A stretch of DNA of 64,000 nt, taken from assembly GCA_046349355.1 (NCBI GenBank), contig JAXMCM010000020.1, positions 1 through 64,000 of the forward strand. The letters are read 5' to 3'. Under the pieces are notes generated by a model. It was given only the letters and a program-made list of their open reading frames with translations, was not told the origin of the DNA and did not search any database. A program made the position numbers and the translations under genes. The DNA is from CALKJU01 sp046349355. Lineage in GTDB: Bacteria > Pseudomonadota > Alphaproteobacteria > Geminicoccales > Geminicoccaceae. Positions 25,683 to 33,969 of this stretch are shown in pieces (the stretch's first letter is position 1; the number at the start of each line of letters is the position of its first letter).

Positions 25683-26507
25683 ATGCGCGCCTACGCCGTG
25701 CTCGCCTACCTCTTCCTCTACGCGCCGATCGCGCTGATCGTGCTGTTCAGCTTCTCGGCCGGCCGCTCGGCCAGCGAGCTGCGCGGCTTCTCGCTGCAGT
25801 GGTACGGCACGGCACTCGGCAACCCGTTCGTCCTCGACGCGCTGCGTACCAGCCTTGTCGTCGCCTTCAGCTCCGCCGTTCTCGCCACACTGTTCGGGAC
25901 GATGGCGGCCTTGGCCATGGACCGGCTGCGCGGCTGGCTGCGCAGCGCCTTCGAGGCGCTCGTCTACATCGCCATCATGGTACCCGGCATCGTCATCGGC
26001 ATCGCCACGCTGATCGCGCTGGTCAGCCTGTTCGACGTCCTCAACCCGCTGCTGGCGGCGGTCTGGCCGGGCGGGCCGGAGACCGCGCCGAAGCTGGCGC
26101 TTGGCCTCGGCTCGCTGATCGCCGCCCATTCGCTGTTCACCATGGCGCTCGTCGTCCTCATCGTCCGCGCCCGGCTCGCCGGCATGGACCGCTCCCTGGT
26201 CGAGGCGTCGATGGACCTCTACGCCAGTCCGTGGGCGACCTTTCTCCAGGTGACGCTGCCGCAGCTGGTGCCGGCGATCCTCGCCGGCTTCCTCCTCGCC
26301 TTCACCTTCAGCTTCGACGACTTCGTCGTCGCGTTCTTCGTCGCCGGACCGAACAGCACGCTGCCGATCTACGTCTTCGCCTCGATCCGTCGCGGCGTGA
26401 CCCCGGAGATCAACGCCATTGGCAGCATGGTTCTCGGCGTCTCGCTGCTGCTGATGATCACGGCCCAGCTGCTGCTCCGCCGTCGCGCGACCGGAGCGGC
26501 AGCCTAG
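25683..26507 (+). CDS. Polyamine-type ABC transporter permease 2 (PotC-like)
   Basis: This 274-residue permease starts with a membrane helix (YAVLAYLFLYAPIALIVLFSF) and carries the docking loop EASMDLYASPWATFLQVTLPQL. SFDDFVVAFFVAGPNSTLPIYVF near the C-terminus is typical of PotC/PotI. It pairs with the PotB-like protein to make the heterodimeric channel and closes the four-gene operon. Its stop overlaps the convergent cyclase gene by 4 bp, leaving no room for a separate terminator. Confidence 0.9.
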   Translation: MRAYAVLAYLFLYAPIALIVLFSFSAGRSASELRGFSLQWYGTALGNPFVLDALRTSLVVAFSSAVLATLFGTMAALAMDRLRGWLRSAFEALVYIAIMVPGIVIGIATLIALVSLFDVLNPLLAAVWPGGPETAPKLALGLGSLIAAHSLFTMALVVLIVRARLAGMDRSLVEASMDLYASPWATFLQVTLPQLVPAILAGFLLAFTFSFDDFVVAFFVAGPNSTLPIYVFASIRRGVTPEINAIGSMVLGVSLLLMITAQLLLRRRATGAAA

Positions 26508-27622
26508 AGGGCGAACAGTTCGACCTCGTCCGGCATCCCGCGGAGCCGGTGCCGCCCCAGGGACCTGGCAGCAGGGCGCAGATGGGCCGCGACACGGCCT
26601 GTCGCCACGGTCTCGACATCGAGCGCCTTGGCCACCGCCTCGAGCCGGCTGGCGACGTTGATGGCGGGGCCGATCACCGTGAAGTCCAGCCGCTCGCGCG
26701 CCCCGACATTGCCGAAGGCGACGGGCCCGGCGTGCAGCACGGCGGTCATCGGCCGCTCGAAGGACTCGCGGGCAGCTGCGACGGCGGCGGCCGCGTCGCG
26801 TGCCCGCTTCGGCAACGCCGCGTCGTTCTCGTACGGGAACACCGCGAGGATGCCGTCGCCGATGAACTTCAGCACGTCACCGCCGCGCGCGGCTACGGCC
26901 GAGGCGACGGCGTCGCAGTAGGCGTCGAGGGTGCCGATCAGCTCGCCCTCGGGTGCCTCCGCCGCCAGCGCGCTGAAGCCGCGCAGGTCGGCGAGCACCA
27001 CAACCGCATCGAGCCGGCGCAGGTCGCCGCGCTCGACGCGCCCGGCCAACACGTCGCCGGCCGGACCGTGGCCGAGATAGGTCCGCATCACCGCCGCCAC
27101 CTTGCGCCGCTCGGCGGCGAGGCCGAACGGCGCGCCCAGGTGTGGCGACAGGCTCCGGAGGACGAAGAAGGCATCCTCGTCGAAGCCTCCCGGTGCCGCC
27201 GTGGCCCAGCCGATGCCGGGCGGCACGGCGCTGCCATTGTCGAGGATGACGGTGAAGTACTCGGTGAAGCCGCCGGCGGCGAGCTGCCGGATCAGCGGTA
27301 GCCGCGGATCCGGCTCGCGATCGAGCCGCCAGCGGAAGAAGCCACCGCCATCGAGGGCGGCCTTGTAGGGGCTGAGGATGAACTCGTCGGACCGCGCGAA
27401 GTCGTGGGTGCGCGGCACCTCGTAGGCCGGCTGGCCGGCGTACCAGTGCAGGCAGTAGCCGAAATACAGCGGATGCAGGTTGTCGAGCTGGATGGCGGCG
27501 CGGTCGAGCGGGATGCCGAGCCGGCGCAGGCGCTCGCACAGCTCGCCGAAGACGGTGGCAGGCTCGCCCCGAGCGGCCGCGGCGGCGAGCCAGTCGAGCA
27601 GCTCGAGGACGCGCGCGGCCAT
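26504..27622 (-). CDS. Class III adenylate/guanylate cyclase-domain protein
   Basis: The 372-residue protein has a C-terminal class III nucleotidyl cyclase domain (about 195-372). VVVLADLRGFSALA carries the first metal Asp, GDVLKFIGDGILAVFP the second, and GPAINVASRLEAVAK the Asn/Arg transition-state pair. The N-terminal 190 residues form an uncharacterised domain found with such cyclases, possibly sensory (DNLHPLYFGYCLHWY). It probably makes cAMP in the cytoplasm, without membrane helices. The gene is convergent with the pot operon and divergent from the SDR gene. Confidence 0.85.
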   Translation of the reverse strand: MAARVLELLDWLAAAAARGEPATVFGELCERLRRLGIPLDRAAIQLDNLHPLYFGYCLHWYAGQPAYEVPRTHDFARSDEFILSPYKAALDGGGFFRWRLDREPDPRLPLIRQLAAGGFTEYFTVILDNGSAVPPGIGWATAAPGGFDEDAFFVLRSLSPHLGAPFGLAAERRKVAAVMRTYLGHGPAGDVLAGRVERGDLRRLDAVVVLADLRGFSALAAEAPEGELIGTLDAYCDAVASAVAARGGDVLKFIGDGILAVFPYENDAALPKRARDAAAAVAAARESFERPMTAVLHAGPVAFGNVGARERLDFTVIGPAINVASRLEAVAKALDVETVATGRVAAHLRPAARSLGRHRLRGMPDEVELFAL

Positions 27623-27711
27623 CCTTGGGGTCCTGCGTTGTGGTATGGCGATCCGCGAAACATGGGTGCGCCCGTGTCGCGGGCAAGACGACCAGCAGGG
27701 GGAACGCCGGC

Positions 27712-28470
27712 ATGCTGCTCAAGGATCGGATCGCCATCGTCACCGGCGCCGGCTCCGGCATGGGCCGCGCCTCGGCGGCGGCGATGGCGCGCGAGGGCGC
27801 ACGGGTCGTGGTCGCCGACCGCGACGCGCCGGGAGCCGCCGACACCGTGCACGCGATCGTCCATGCCGGTGGCCATGCCGAATCGGTGGTGACCGACGTC
27901 GGCGACGATGCGGCGCTGCAGCACCTCGTCGACCACACCCTGCGCCACCACGGCCGGATCGACATCCTGCACAACCACGCCGGCATCCAGGTCGCCGGCA
28001 CGCTGGAGCAGGTCGAGCCCGCCGGGATGGACGCCAGCTGGCGGATCAACGTCCGCGCCCACTTCATGCTGAGCCGGCTGGTCGTCCCGCACATGCGGGC
28101 GGCGGGCAGGGGCGTCATCCTCAACACCGCCTCGAACTCGGGCGTGTTCTGGGACAAGGAGATGATCGCCTACACCACGAGCAAGCACGCGGTGGTGGCG
28201 ATGACCCGGCAGATGGCCAAGGACTACGCGCCCGCCGGGATCCGCATCAACGCGCTGTGCCCGGGCTGGGTCGACACCGCCTTCAACGAGGCCTTCACCC
28301 GGCAGATGGGCGGCCGCGAGGCGCTGCTGCGCTACATCGCGCAGGCCGTCCCCATGGGCCGCTTCGCCACGCCCGAGGAGATCGCCGAGGCGGTGCTGTT
28401 CCTCGTCTCCGACCGGTCGGCCTACATGACCGGCCAGGCGCTGGTGATCGACGGCGGCGAGAGCCTCTAG
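27712..28470 (+). CDS. Short-chain dehydrogenase/reductase (SDR)
   Basis: This 252-residue classical SDR has the NAD(P) motif TGAGSGMG (11-18), NHAG at 88-91 and the catalytic set Ser141, Tyr154 and Lys158 (YTTSK). The C-terminal end YMTGQALVIDGGES is family standard. Asp36 after the second strand (VVADRD) suggests NAD preference. A CAGGGGGA ribosome site supports the ATG at 27712. The substrate is unknown. Its stop overlaps the convergent GST gene by 4 bp. Confidence 0.9.
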   Translation: MLLKDRIAIVTGAGSGMGRASAAAMAREGARVVVADRDAPGAADTVHAIVHAGGHAESVVTDVGDDAALQHLVDHTLRHHGRIDILHNHAGIQVAGTLEQVEPAGMDASWRINVRAHFMLSRLVVPHMRAAGRGVILNTASNSGVFWDKEMIAYTTSKHAVVAMTRQMAKDYAPAGIRINALCPGWVDTAFNEAFTRQMGGREALLRYIAQAVPMGRFATPEEIAEAVLFLVSDRSAYMTGQALVIDGGESL

Positions 28471-29165
28471 CCCGGCGGGTAGTTCGACGGGAACATCGCC
28501 CGCAGCGCCACCTCGTCCATTTCCTGCTTGAAGCTGTGGCCCTCGCCGACGGCGCGGGCGCGTGCCACCGCCGGGCGGCCATTGATCCCGGCGAACCAGC
28601 GCTTGAGCTCCGGGTAGGCGCCCAGCGGGTCGTCGCCGCCCAGCACCAGCGGCGCCCGGTCGATCCAGCCCCAGGCGGCGATGTCGACGATCGTGTAGGT
28701 GCCGCCGACGATGAAGTCGCGGCCCTTCAGGTGGCCGTCGAGCACCTCGTAATGGCGCATCGCCTCGCGGCGATAGCGGTTGACGGCGTAGGGCAGCGGC
28801 TCGGGTGCCGCGCGCTGGAAGTGCACGGCCTGGCCGGAATAGGGACCGATGCCGGTGGCCACGAACATCAGCCACGACAGCAGCTCGCCGCGGTCGGCCG
28901 GCGTCGCCACGAAGCGCCCGGTCTTGTCGCCGAGATAGAGCAGGATCGCGTTGGAATCGAACACCGTGACCGGCTTGCCGCCCGGACCCTCGGTGTCGAC
29001 GATGGCCGGGACCTTGCCGTTCGGATTGATCGCCCGGAACGCCGGGGTGTGCTGCTCGCCCTTGCGCGTGTCGATCGGCACCTTCTCGAAGGGCAGCCCC
29101 GCCTCCTCGAGGAACAGGGCCACCTTCATCGGATTCGGGGCGAGGTTGTAGTAGAAGCGGATCAT
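28467..29165 (-). CDS. Glutathione S-transferase family protein (YfcG/Ure2-like)
   Basis: The 232-residue protein has a thioredoxin-like N-terminal domain (MIRFYYNLAPNPMKVALFLEE) with the glutathione-binding NPNGKVPAIVD and FDSNAILLYL segments. A helical C-terminal domain with FIVGGTYTIVDIAAWGW follows. The asparagine-containing NPMKV start region and the FDSNAIL pattern fit the YfcG/YghU/Ure2p group, which has disulfide-bond reductase activity toward small disulfides. Cytoplasmic. It is convergent with the SDR gene. Confidence 0.87.
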   Translation of the reverse strand: MIRFYYNLAPNPMKVALFLEEAGLPFEKVPIDTRKGEQHTPAFRAINPNGKVPAIVDTEGPGGKPVTVFDSNAILLYLGDKTGRFVATPADRGELLSWLMFVATGIGPYSGQAVHFQRAAPEPLPYAVNRYRREAMRHYEVLDGHLKGRDFIVGGTYTIVDIAAWGWIDRAPLVLGGDDPLGAYPELKRWFAGINGRPAVARARAVGEGHSFKQEMDEVALRAMFPSNYPPG

Positions 29166-29421
29166 GGCGGTGCCCTCCAGGCCGGACGCCGCCCATCTTA
29201 GGCGCGATGATCCCGTCCGGCAGTCTCACGAGCGAGTGTCAGCGCAGCGTCCGACGCGCAGCAAGGCGAGGCCCGCTGGCGGCTGGTGAAAGCAAACCTG
29301 CTGGCCCGCGCCGGACCCGCCGCGCCGGACGCGGTCCTGTCGCCTGCCGCCCTCCCGATTGCCGGCCTCCCGCGCAAGCTCGTCTCTACCTAGGCGGCCG
29401 GAGCTGCGCTAAGCGGCATCC

Positions 29422-30294
29422 ATGCCCTTCCGGCAACCCGCCGTCCTCGCCTGGCTGATGCTGGCGCCCGCCCTCCTGCTCACCGCGGTCCTCGTGGTGG
29501 CGCTGGCCTGGATGGGCGAAGCCAGCCTGCACCAGCTCGACCGCACCACCTTCATGCCGGCGCCCGAGCGCTCGCTCGCCAACTACGCCTTCCTGACCGA
29601 GCGCCCGGTCTACTGGCGGATCCTCGGCAAGACCCTGCTGGCCGCCGTGCTGGTCACCGCGATCACCCTTGCCCTGGCCTTCCCCTATGCCTGGGCGATG
29701 GTCCGTACCGCCTCGGCCGCCTGGCGCAAGGTCCTGCTGATCTCGCTGTTCCTGCCGTTCTTCCTGGGCCAGGTGGTTCGGGCCTACGGCTGGCTGATCG
29801 TGCTGGGCAAGCAGGGGCTGCTGAACTCCGTGCTCGGCAGTCTCGGCCTGCCGGCGGTCGAGATCCTCTACACCTATCCCGGCGTCCTCCTGGGCCTCGT
29901 CCAGTACATGCTGCCGTTCGCGGTGCTGCTGCTGGCGCCTGCGATGACCGCCATTCCCGAGGAAACCGAGCTCGCCGCCGCCAGCCTCGGGGCGCGTCCC
30001 TGGGCGACGCTGACGACCGTGCTGCTGCCCTTGGCCAAGCCCGGCCTCGTTGCCGCCGGCATCGTCGTCTTCACGCTGACGCTCACCGACTTCGCCATGC
30101 CCGAGATCATGGGCGGCGGGACCACCGACTTCATCGCCAACGCCATCTACGACGGGTTCTTCCAGCTGGGCGATTCCGGCCTCGGCGGCGCCCTGGCGGT
30201 GGTGCTGACGGCGCTGGGCAGCCTGCTCGTCGCCGTCGTCTTCACCGCGCTGGGACTCGGGACCCTGGCCTATGTCCAGCGCGAGGCGGCATGA
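29422..30294 (+). CDS. ABC transporter permease 1 (polyamine/iron-type), orphan pair
   Basis: This 290-residue inner-membrane permease has six or so hydrophobic segments and the ATPase-docking loop ELAAASLGARPWATLTTVLLPLAKPG. It belongs to the PotB-like permease group. The ATG at 29422 is the first in-frame ATG before the first membrane helix. The second permease overlaps it by 4 bp. No ATPase or binding-protein gene is next to this pair, so the partners must be elsewhere, perhaps the complete pot operon 3 kb upstream. Confidence 0.87.
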   Translation: MPFRQPAVLAWLMLAPALLLTAVLVVALAWMGEASLHQLDRTTFMPAPERSLANYAFLTERPVYWRILGKTLLAAVLVTAITLALAFPYAWAMVRTASAAWRKVLLISLFLPFFLGQVVRAYGWLIVLGKQGLLNSVLGSLGLPAVEILYTYPGVLLGLVQYMLPFAVLLLAPAMTAIPEETELAAASLGARPWATLTTVLLPLAKPGLVAAGIVVFTLTLTDFAMPEIMGGGTTDFIANAIYDGFFQLGDSGLGGALAVVLTALGSLLVAVVFTALGLGTLAYVQREAA

Positions 30295-31091
30295 CCGGCT
30301 CGCCGCTGGCCCGTCGCCTCGTCCTCGCCGTGGTCGCGTTCGACCTCGTCTTCCTGGCGCTGCCGACGCTGGTGATCGTCGTCGCCTCGTTCACGCCGGG
30401 GCCGATCATCGCCTTCCCGCCCGAAGGCGTGTCGCTGCGCTGGTACCGCTCGCTGCTGGAGGGCGGCGGCTTCGTCGACGCCTTCCTGCGCTCGCTCTGG
30501 GTCGCCGTGGTCTGCACCGCGGTCGCCATTCCCGCCGGCACGCTGGCGGCGCTGGCCATGGCCCGGCACCGCTTCCGCCACGGCACGCTGCTGCAAGTCT
30601 ACCTGCTCCTGCCGTTCACCGTGCCGCTGGTGGTGGCCGGCATCGGCATGATGCTGCTGTTCGGCTGGCTGCGCTGGCTGGGGGCGCTGTGGCCGGTGGG
30701 CCTCGCCTGCTGCATCATCAACCTGCCGTTCATGACCTGGGCGGTGGCGTCCTCGGTCAACCACCTCGACCCCGACCTCGAGCACGCCGCGGCGAACCTG
30801 GGTGCCGGACCGCTGCGCGCCTTCCTGACGGTGACGCTGCCGGCCGTGGCGCCCGGCGTGATCACCGGCGGGCTCATCATGTTCGTGCTGGCGTTCAACG
30901 AGTTCCTGGTCAGCCTGATGCTGGTCGATGCGCGCATCGTCACCCTGCCGGTGCTCGTCTACAATGCCATCCGCTCGGTGGTGACGCCGGACCTTGCCGC
31001 CGTCTCGGTGGTCTACATCCTGGTCGCCGGGGCGGCGATCTGGCTGCTCGACCGCGTCGTCGGCCTCGAGATCTTCCTCAAGTCCAAGTAG
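30291..31091 (+). CDS. ABC transporter permease 2 (polyamine/iron-type), orphan pair
   Basis: The 266-residue PotC-like permease has six hydrophobic segments, with docking loop EHAAANLGAGPLRAFLTVTLPAVAPG and NEFLVSLMLVDARIVTLPVLVYNAI near the end. It overlaps the first permease (ATGA) and is followed 9 bp later by a HisD-like dehydrogenase gene, suggesting uptake and oxidation of one substrate. Confidence 0.87.
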   Translation: MTGSPLARRLVLAVVAFDLVFLALPTLVIVVASFTPGPIIAFPPEGVSLRWYRSLLEGGGFVDAFLRSLWVAVVCTAVAIPAGTLAALAMARHRFRHGTLLQVYLLLPFTVPLVVAGIGMMLLFGWLRWLGALWPVGLACCIINLPFMTWAVASSVNHLDPDLEHAAANLGAGPLRAFLTVTLPAVAPGVITGGLIMFVLAFNEFLVSLMLVDARIVTLPVLVYNAIRSVVTPDLAAVSVVYILVAGAAIWLLDRVVGLEIFLKSK

Positions 31092-31100
31092 CGAGTGGGC

Positions 31101-32426
31101 ATGACCCGTCCGATCAACCTGTTCGTCCTCGCCGACCTGGACGCCGAGGCCTACCGCCGCCTGCTGACGCGGACCGAGAACGACCTGTCGGCGTTCATGG
31201 AGCCGGTGCGGGCCATTGCCGAGGCGGTGCGGACCGGGGGCGACGAGGCGGTCGCCCGCTACGGCCGCGAGCTCGACAAGGCCGACCTCGATGCCGGCCG
31301 GCTGTGGGCGACACCGGCCGAGTTCGACCGCGCCTTCGCCGAGATCGAGCCCGAGGTGCACGAGGCGATCGCCTTCGCGGTCGGCAACATCCGCACCTTC
31401 CACGAGCGGCAGAAGCCGGAGCCGATGTGGCTGCACGAGATGCGCCCGGGCGCCTTCGCCGGCGAGCGCTGGACGGCCGTGCCGTCGGTCGCCTGCTACG
31501 TGCCGCGCGGCAAGGGCGCCTTCCCGTCGGTGATGATGATGACGACGATCCCGGCGCTCGTCGCCGGCGTCGAGGACATCGTCGTGCTGACGCCGCCGAC
31601 GCCGGACGGCTCGGTCGACGCGGCCAGCCTCGTCGCCGCCCGGCTCGCCGGCGTCGAGCGCGTCTACAAGGCGGGCGGCGCCGCCGCCGTGGCCGCCGCG
31701 GCCTACGGCACGCGGACCCTGCCGCGCTGCGACAAGATCGTCGGCCCCGGCAGCCCGTGGGTGGTGGCTGCGAAGAAGCTGCTTGCCGACCGCATCGACA
31801 CCGGCCTGCCGGCAGGGCCCAGCGAGTCGATCGTGCTGGCCGATGCCTATGCCGATCCCCGGACCGTGGCCATGGACCTGCTGATCGAGGCCGAGCACGG
31901 ACCCGACAGCTCGGCCTACCTCGTCACCGATTCGCCGGCGCTGGCCGAGGCGGTGCGGGCGGAGATCCCCGGCTGCTGGGCCGAGATGGGCGAGCAGCGC
32001 GTCGCCTTCTCCTCGGCGGTGCTGGGCGGGCCGCGCGGCGGCATCGTGGTGGCGCCGGACTGGGAAGCCGCCTGCCGGTTCGTCAACGACTACGCCCCGG
32101 AGCACCTCGAGATCCTGACCCGCGAGCCGATGCGCGATCTCAGCCGGATCCGGCATGCCGGCGAGATCCTGCTGGGGCCGCACACGCCGATCACCCTGGG
32201 CAACTTCGTGCTGGGGCCCGACTGCGTGCTGCCGACCGGTGGCCACGCCCGCACCTGGTCGCCGCTGTCGGTGTTCGACTTCATGAAGCGGACCGGGATC
32301 GGCTGGGTGACCGAGTCGGCCTACCCCGAGCTCGCCCGCCACGCCCGGGTGCTGGCGACCTACGAGGGCTTCGACGCGCATGCCAACGCCGTCGGAGCCC
32401 GCCGTGGCGGCAACGCCGGCCGCTGA
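31101..32426 (+). CDS. Histidinol dehydrogenase paralogue (HisD/HpsN family), substrate unknown
   Basis: A 441-residue NAD-dependent alcohol dehydrogenase with the HisD fold: YVPRGKGAFPS, GPGSPWV, PAGPSES, YAPEHLEI (catalytic Glu-His) and a final DAHANAV with the zinc-ligand His are present. Aligned by eye to E. coli HisD, the zinc ligand Gln259 is Glu here (EAEHGPD), Asp360 is Asn (TLGNF), and substrate-contacting His367 is Cys (PDCVLPT). No his genes are nearby, but two permeases are. A role like HpsN (sulfopropanediol dehydrogenase) or another diol dehydrogenase is more likely than histidine synthesis. ATG 31101 is preferred to GTG 31095 on ribosome-site spacing. Confidence 0.82.
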   Translation: MTRPINLFVLADLDAEAYRRLLTRTENDLSAFMEPVRAIAEAVRTGGDEAVARYGRELDKADLDAGRLWATPAEFDRAFAEIEPEVHEAIAFAVGNIRTFHERQKPEPMWLHEMRPGAFAGERWTAVPSVACYVPRGKGAFPSVMMMTTIPALVAGVEDIVVLTPPTPDGSVDAASLVAARLAGVERVYKAGGAAAVAAAAYGTRTLPRCDKIVGPGSPWVVAAKKLLADRIDTGLPAGPSESIVLADAYADPRTVAMDLLIEAEHGPDSSAYLVTDSPALAEAVRAEIPGCWAEMGEQRVAFSSAVLGGPRGGIVVAPDWEAACRFVNDYAPEHLEILTREPMRDLSRIRHAGEILLGPHTPITLGNFVLGPDCVLPTGGHARTWSPLSVFDFMKRTGIGWVTESAYPELARHARVLATYEGFDAHANAVGARRGGNAGR

Positions 32427-33969
32427 GACGAAGCCGTCGCCGGCCCCCGGCGATGGCCTGCGCTTCCTCGCCATGGCGATCGTCGTCGGGGCGTTGGCCG
32501 GACTGATCGTGTCGGCCATCGAGAGTGCCACCGACCTGCTGCACACCGTCCTGTTCGGGCTGGCGCCGGGCACCAGGCTCAGCAGCAGCGAGGTACCGGG
32601 CTGGCGCGTCCTGCTGGTGCCAGTCCTGGGCGGCCTCGCCTATGGCCTGGTCAGCCGCGAGCTCGACCGCCGCCGCAAGGAGCCGGTCGTCGACCCGATC
32701 GAGGCGAACGCCGTCGCGGGCGGACGCATGGCCCTCGGCGACAGCGCCGTGATCGGCGCGCAGACCGTCGTCTCGAGCGGTGTCGGCGCCTCGGTCGGCC
32801 TCGAGGGTGGCTACACCCAGGTCTGCGCCGCGGCCGGGTCGTGGCTGGGCAGCCGTCTTGGGCTGCAGCGGTCTGAGCTGCGGCTGCTCGTCGCCTGCGG
32901 CGGCGGCGCCGGCATCGCCACCGCCTTCAACGCGCCGCTGACCGGGGCGTTCTACGCCTTCGAGCTCCTGCTCGGCAGCTATGCCATCCCGAGCTTCGCC
33001 CCGGTCCTGGCGGCCTGCCTCGCCGGCGTCCTGGTCGGCCGGCAGTTGCTCGATGCCGGCTACGTCATCGGCATCAGCGGCTCGCCGCAGCTTGCCGTCG
33101 CCGACCTGCCGCTGCTGGCAGGGCTCGGACTCCTCTGTGCTGCCGCCGGCATCCTGCTGATGCGTCTGGTGGGCTGGACGGAGCGTGCCTTCCGTGCGAG
33201 CCCCCTTCCGACGGCGCTGCGGCCCTGCCTCGCCGGCGCGATCGTCGGCGGCCTGGCCCTGCTGGTGCCGCAGGTGCTGAGCTCCGGACACGGCGCCCTC
33301 GTCGTCGGGCTGCAGTCGGTGGCGCACCTGCACCTGCTCGTGTTGGTGGTCGCGCTGAAGGCGGTGGCATCGGCAGTGTCGCTTGGCAGCGGCTTTCGCG
33401 GCGGGCTGTTCTTCGCGTCGCTGTTGCTCGGCTCGGTAATCGGAGAAGCGATGTCGCTGGCGCTGGCGCCCTATCTCGCGATCGACCCGGTGGGCTTCGG
33501 CATCGTCGGGATGAGCGCGATGGCGGTGGCCGTGATCGGCGGCCCCTTCACCATGGTGACGCTGGCGCTCGAGACGTCGGGTGCGTTTGCCCTGCTGATG
33601 CCGGTGACCGTCGGCGTCCTCGTCGCCTCCTTCGCCACCCGGCACCTGTTCGGCTACTCGTTCGCCACCTGGCGCTTCCACCTGCGCGGCGCCGCCATCC
33701 TCGGTCCCGAGGACCTCGACCCGCTGCACGAGCTGACGGTCGGCACGGCGATGACCCCAGGCCTCGCCAGTTCCATACCCGCCGACGCGCCGACAGTGAC
33801 CAGGGGCATGCCCCTGCGGCAGGCGCTGGCCCTCCTCGAGACGACGACGGCCGCGGAGCTGCCGGTGATCGACGACTACACCGGCGCGCGCGTCGGCGCC
33901 CTGACACGGATGGCGGCGATGCGCACCTATCTCGATGCCCTCGATCGCGGCGGCCCGGACCGCCCGTGA
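32404..33969 (+). CDS. CLC-family chloride channel/antiporter
   Basis: An inner-membrane CLC protein of about 521 residues, with ten or more hydrophobic segments. The gating glutamate region reads GVGASVGLEGG (the usual GREGP region). AFNAPLTGAFYAFE, the GSGFRGGLFF selectivity segment and VIGGPFTMVTLALE follow. The last 100 residues resemble a single degenerate CBS-type domain. ClcA proteins exchange chloride for protons. Two starts compete: GTG 32404 (GGAG 6 nt upstream, used here) and ATG 32380 (weaker spacing); both overlap the upstream dehydrogenase gene, by 23 or 47 bp. Confidence 0.85.
   Translation: MAATPAAETKPSPAPGDGLRFLAMAIVVGALAGLIVSAIESATDLLHTVLFGLAPGTRLSSSEVPGWRVLLVPVLGGLAYGLVSRELDRRRKEPVVDPIEANAVAGGRMALGDSAVIGAQTVVSSGVGASVGLEGGYTQVCAAAGSWLGSRLGLQRSELRLLVACGGGAGIATAFNAPLTGAFYAFELLLGSYAIPSFAPVLAACLAGVLVGRQLLDAGYVIGISGSPQLAVADLPLLAGLGLLCAAAGILLMRLVGWTERAFRASPLPTALRPCLAGAIVGGLALLVPQVLSSGHGALVVGLQSVAHLHLLVLVVALKAVASAVSLGSGFRGGLFFASLLLGSVIGEAMSLALAPYLAIDPVGFGIVGMSAMAVAVIGGPFTMVTLALETSGAFALLMPVTVGVLVASFATRHLFGYSFATWRFHLRGAAILGPEDLDPLHELTVGTAMTPGLASSIPADAPTVTRGMPLRQALALLETTTAAELPVIDDYTGARVGALTRMAAMRTYLDALDRGGPDRP

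Noticed and set aside
28951..29458. Open frames in the gap between the GST and the orphan permeases, considered as remnants of a lost binding-protein gene
   Set aside because: The translated segments are Arg/Pro-rich and show no periplasmic-binding or signal-peptide features.
31101..32426. Assignment as the histidine-biosynthesis hisD
   Set aside because: No other his genes are near, the gene is linked to permeases, and residues near the metal and substrate differ from HisD.
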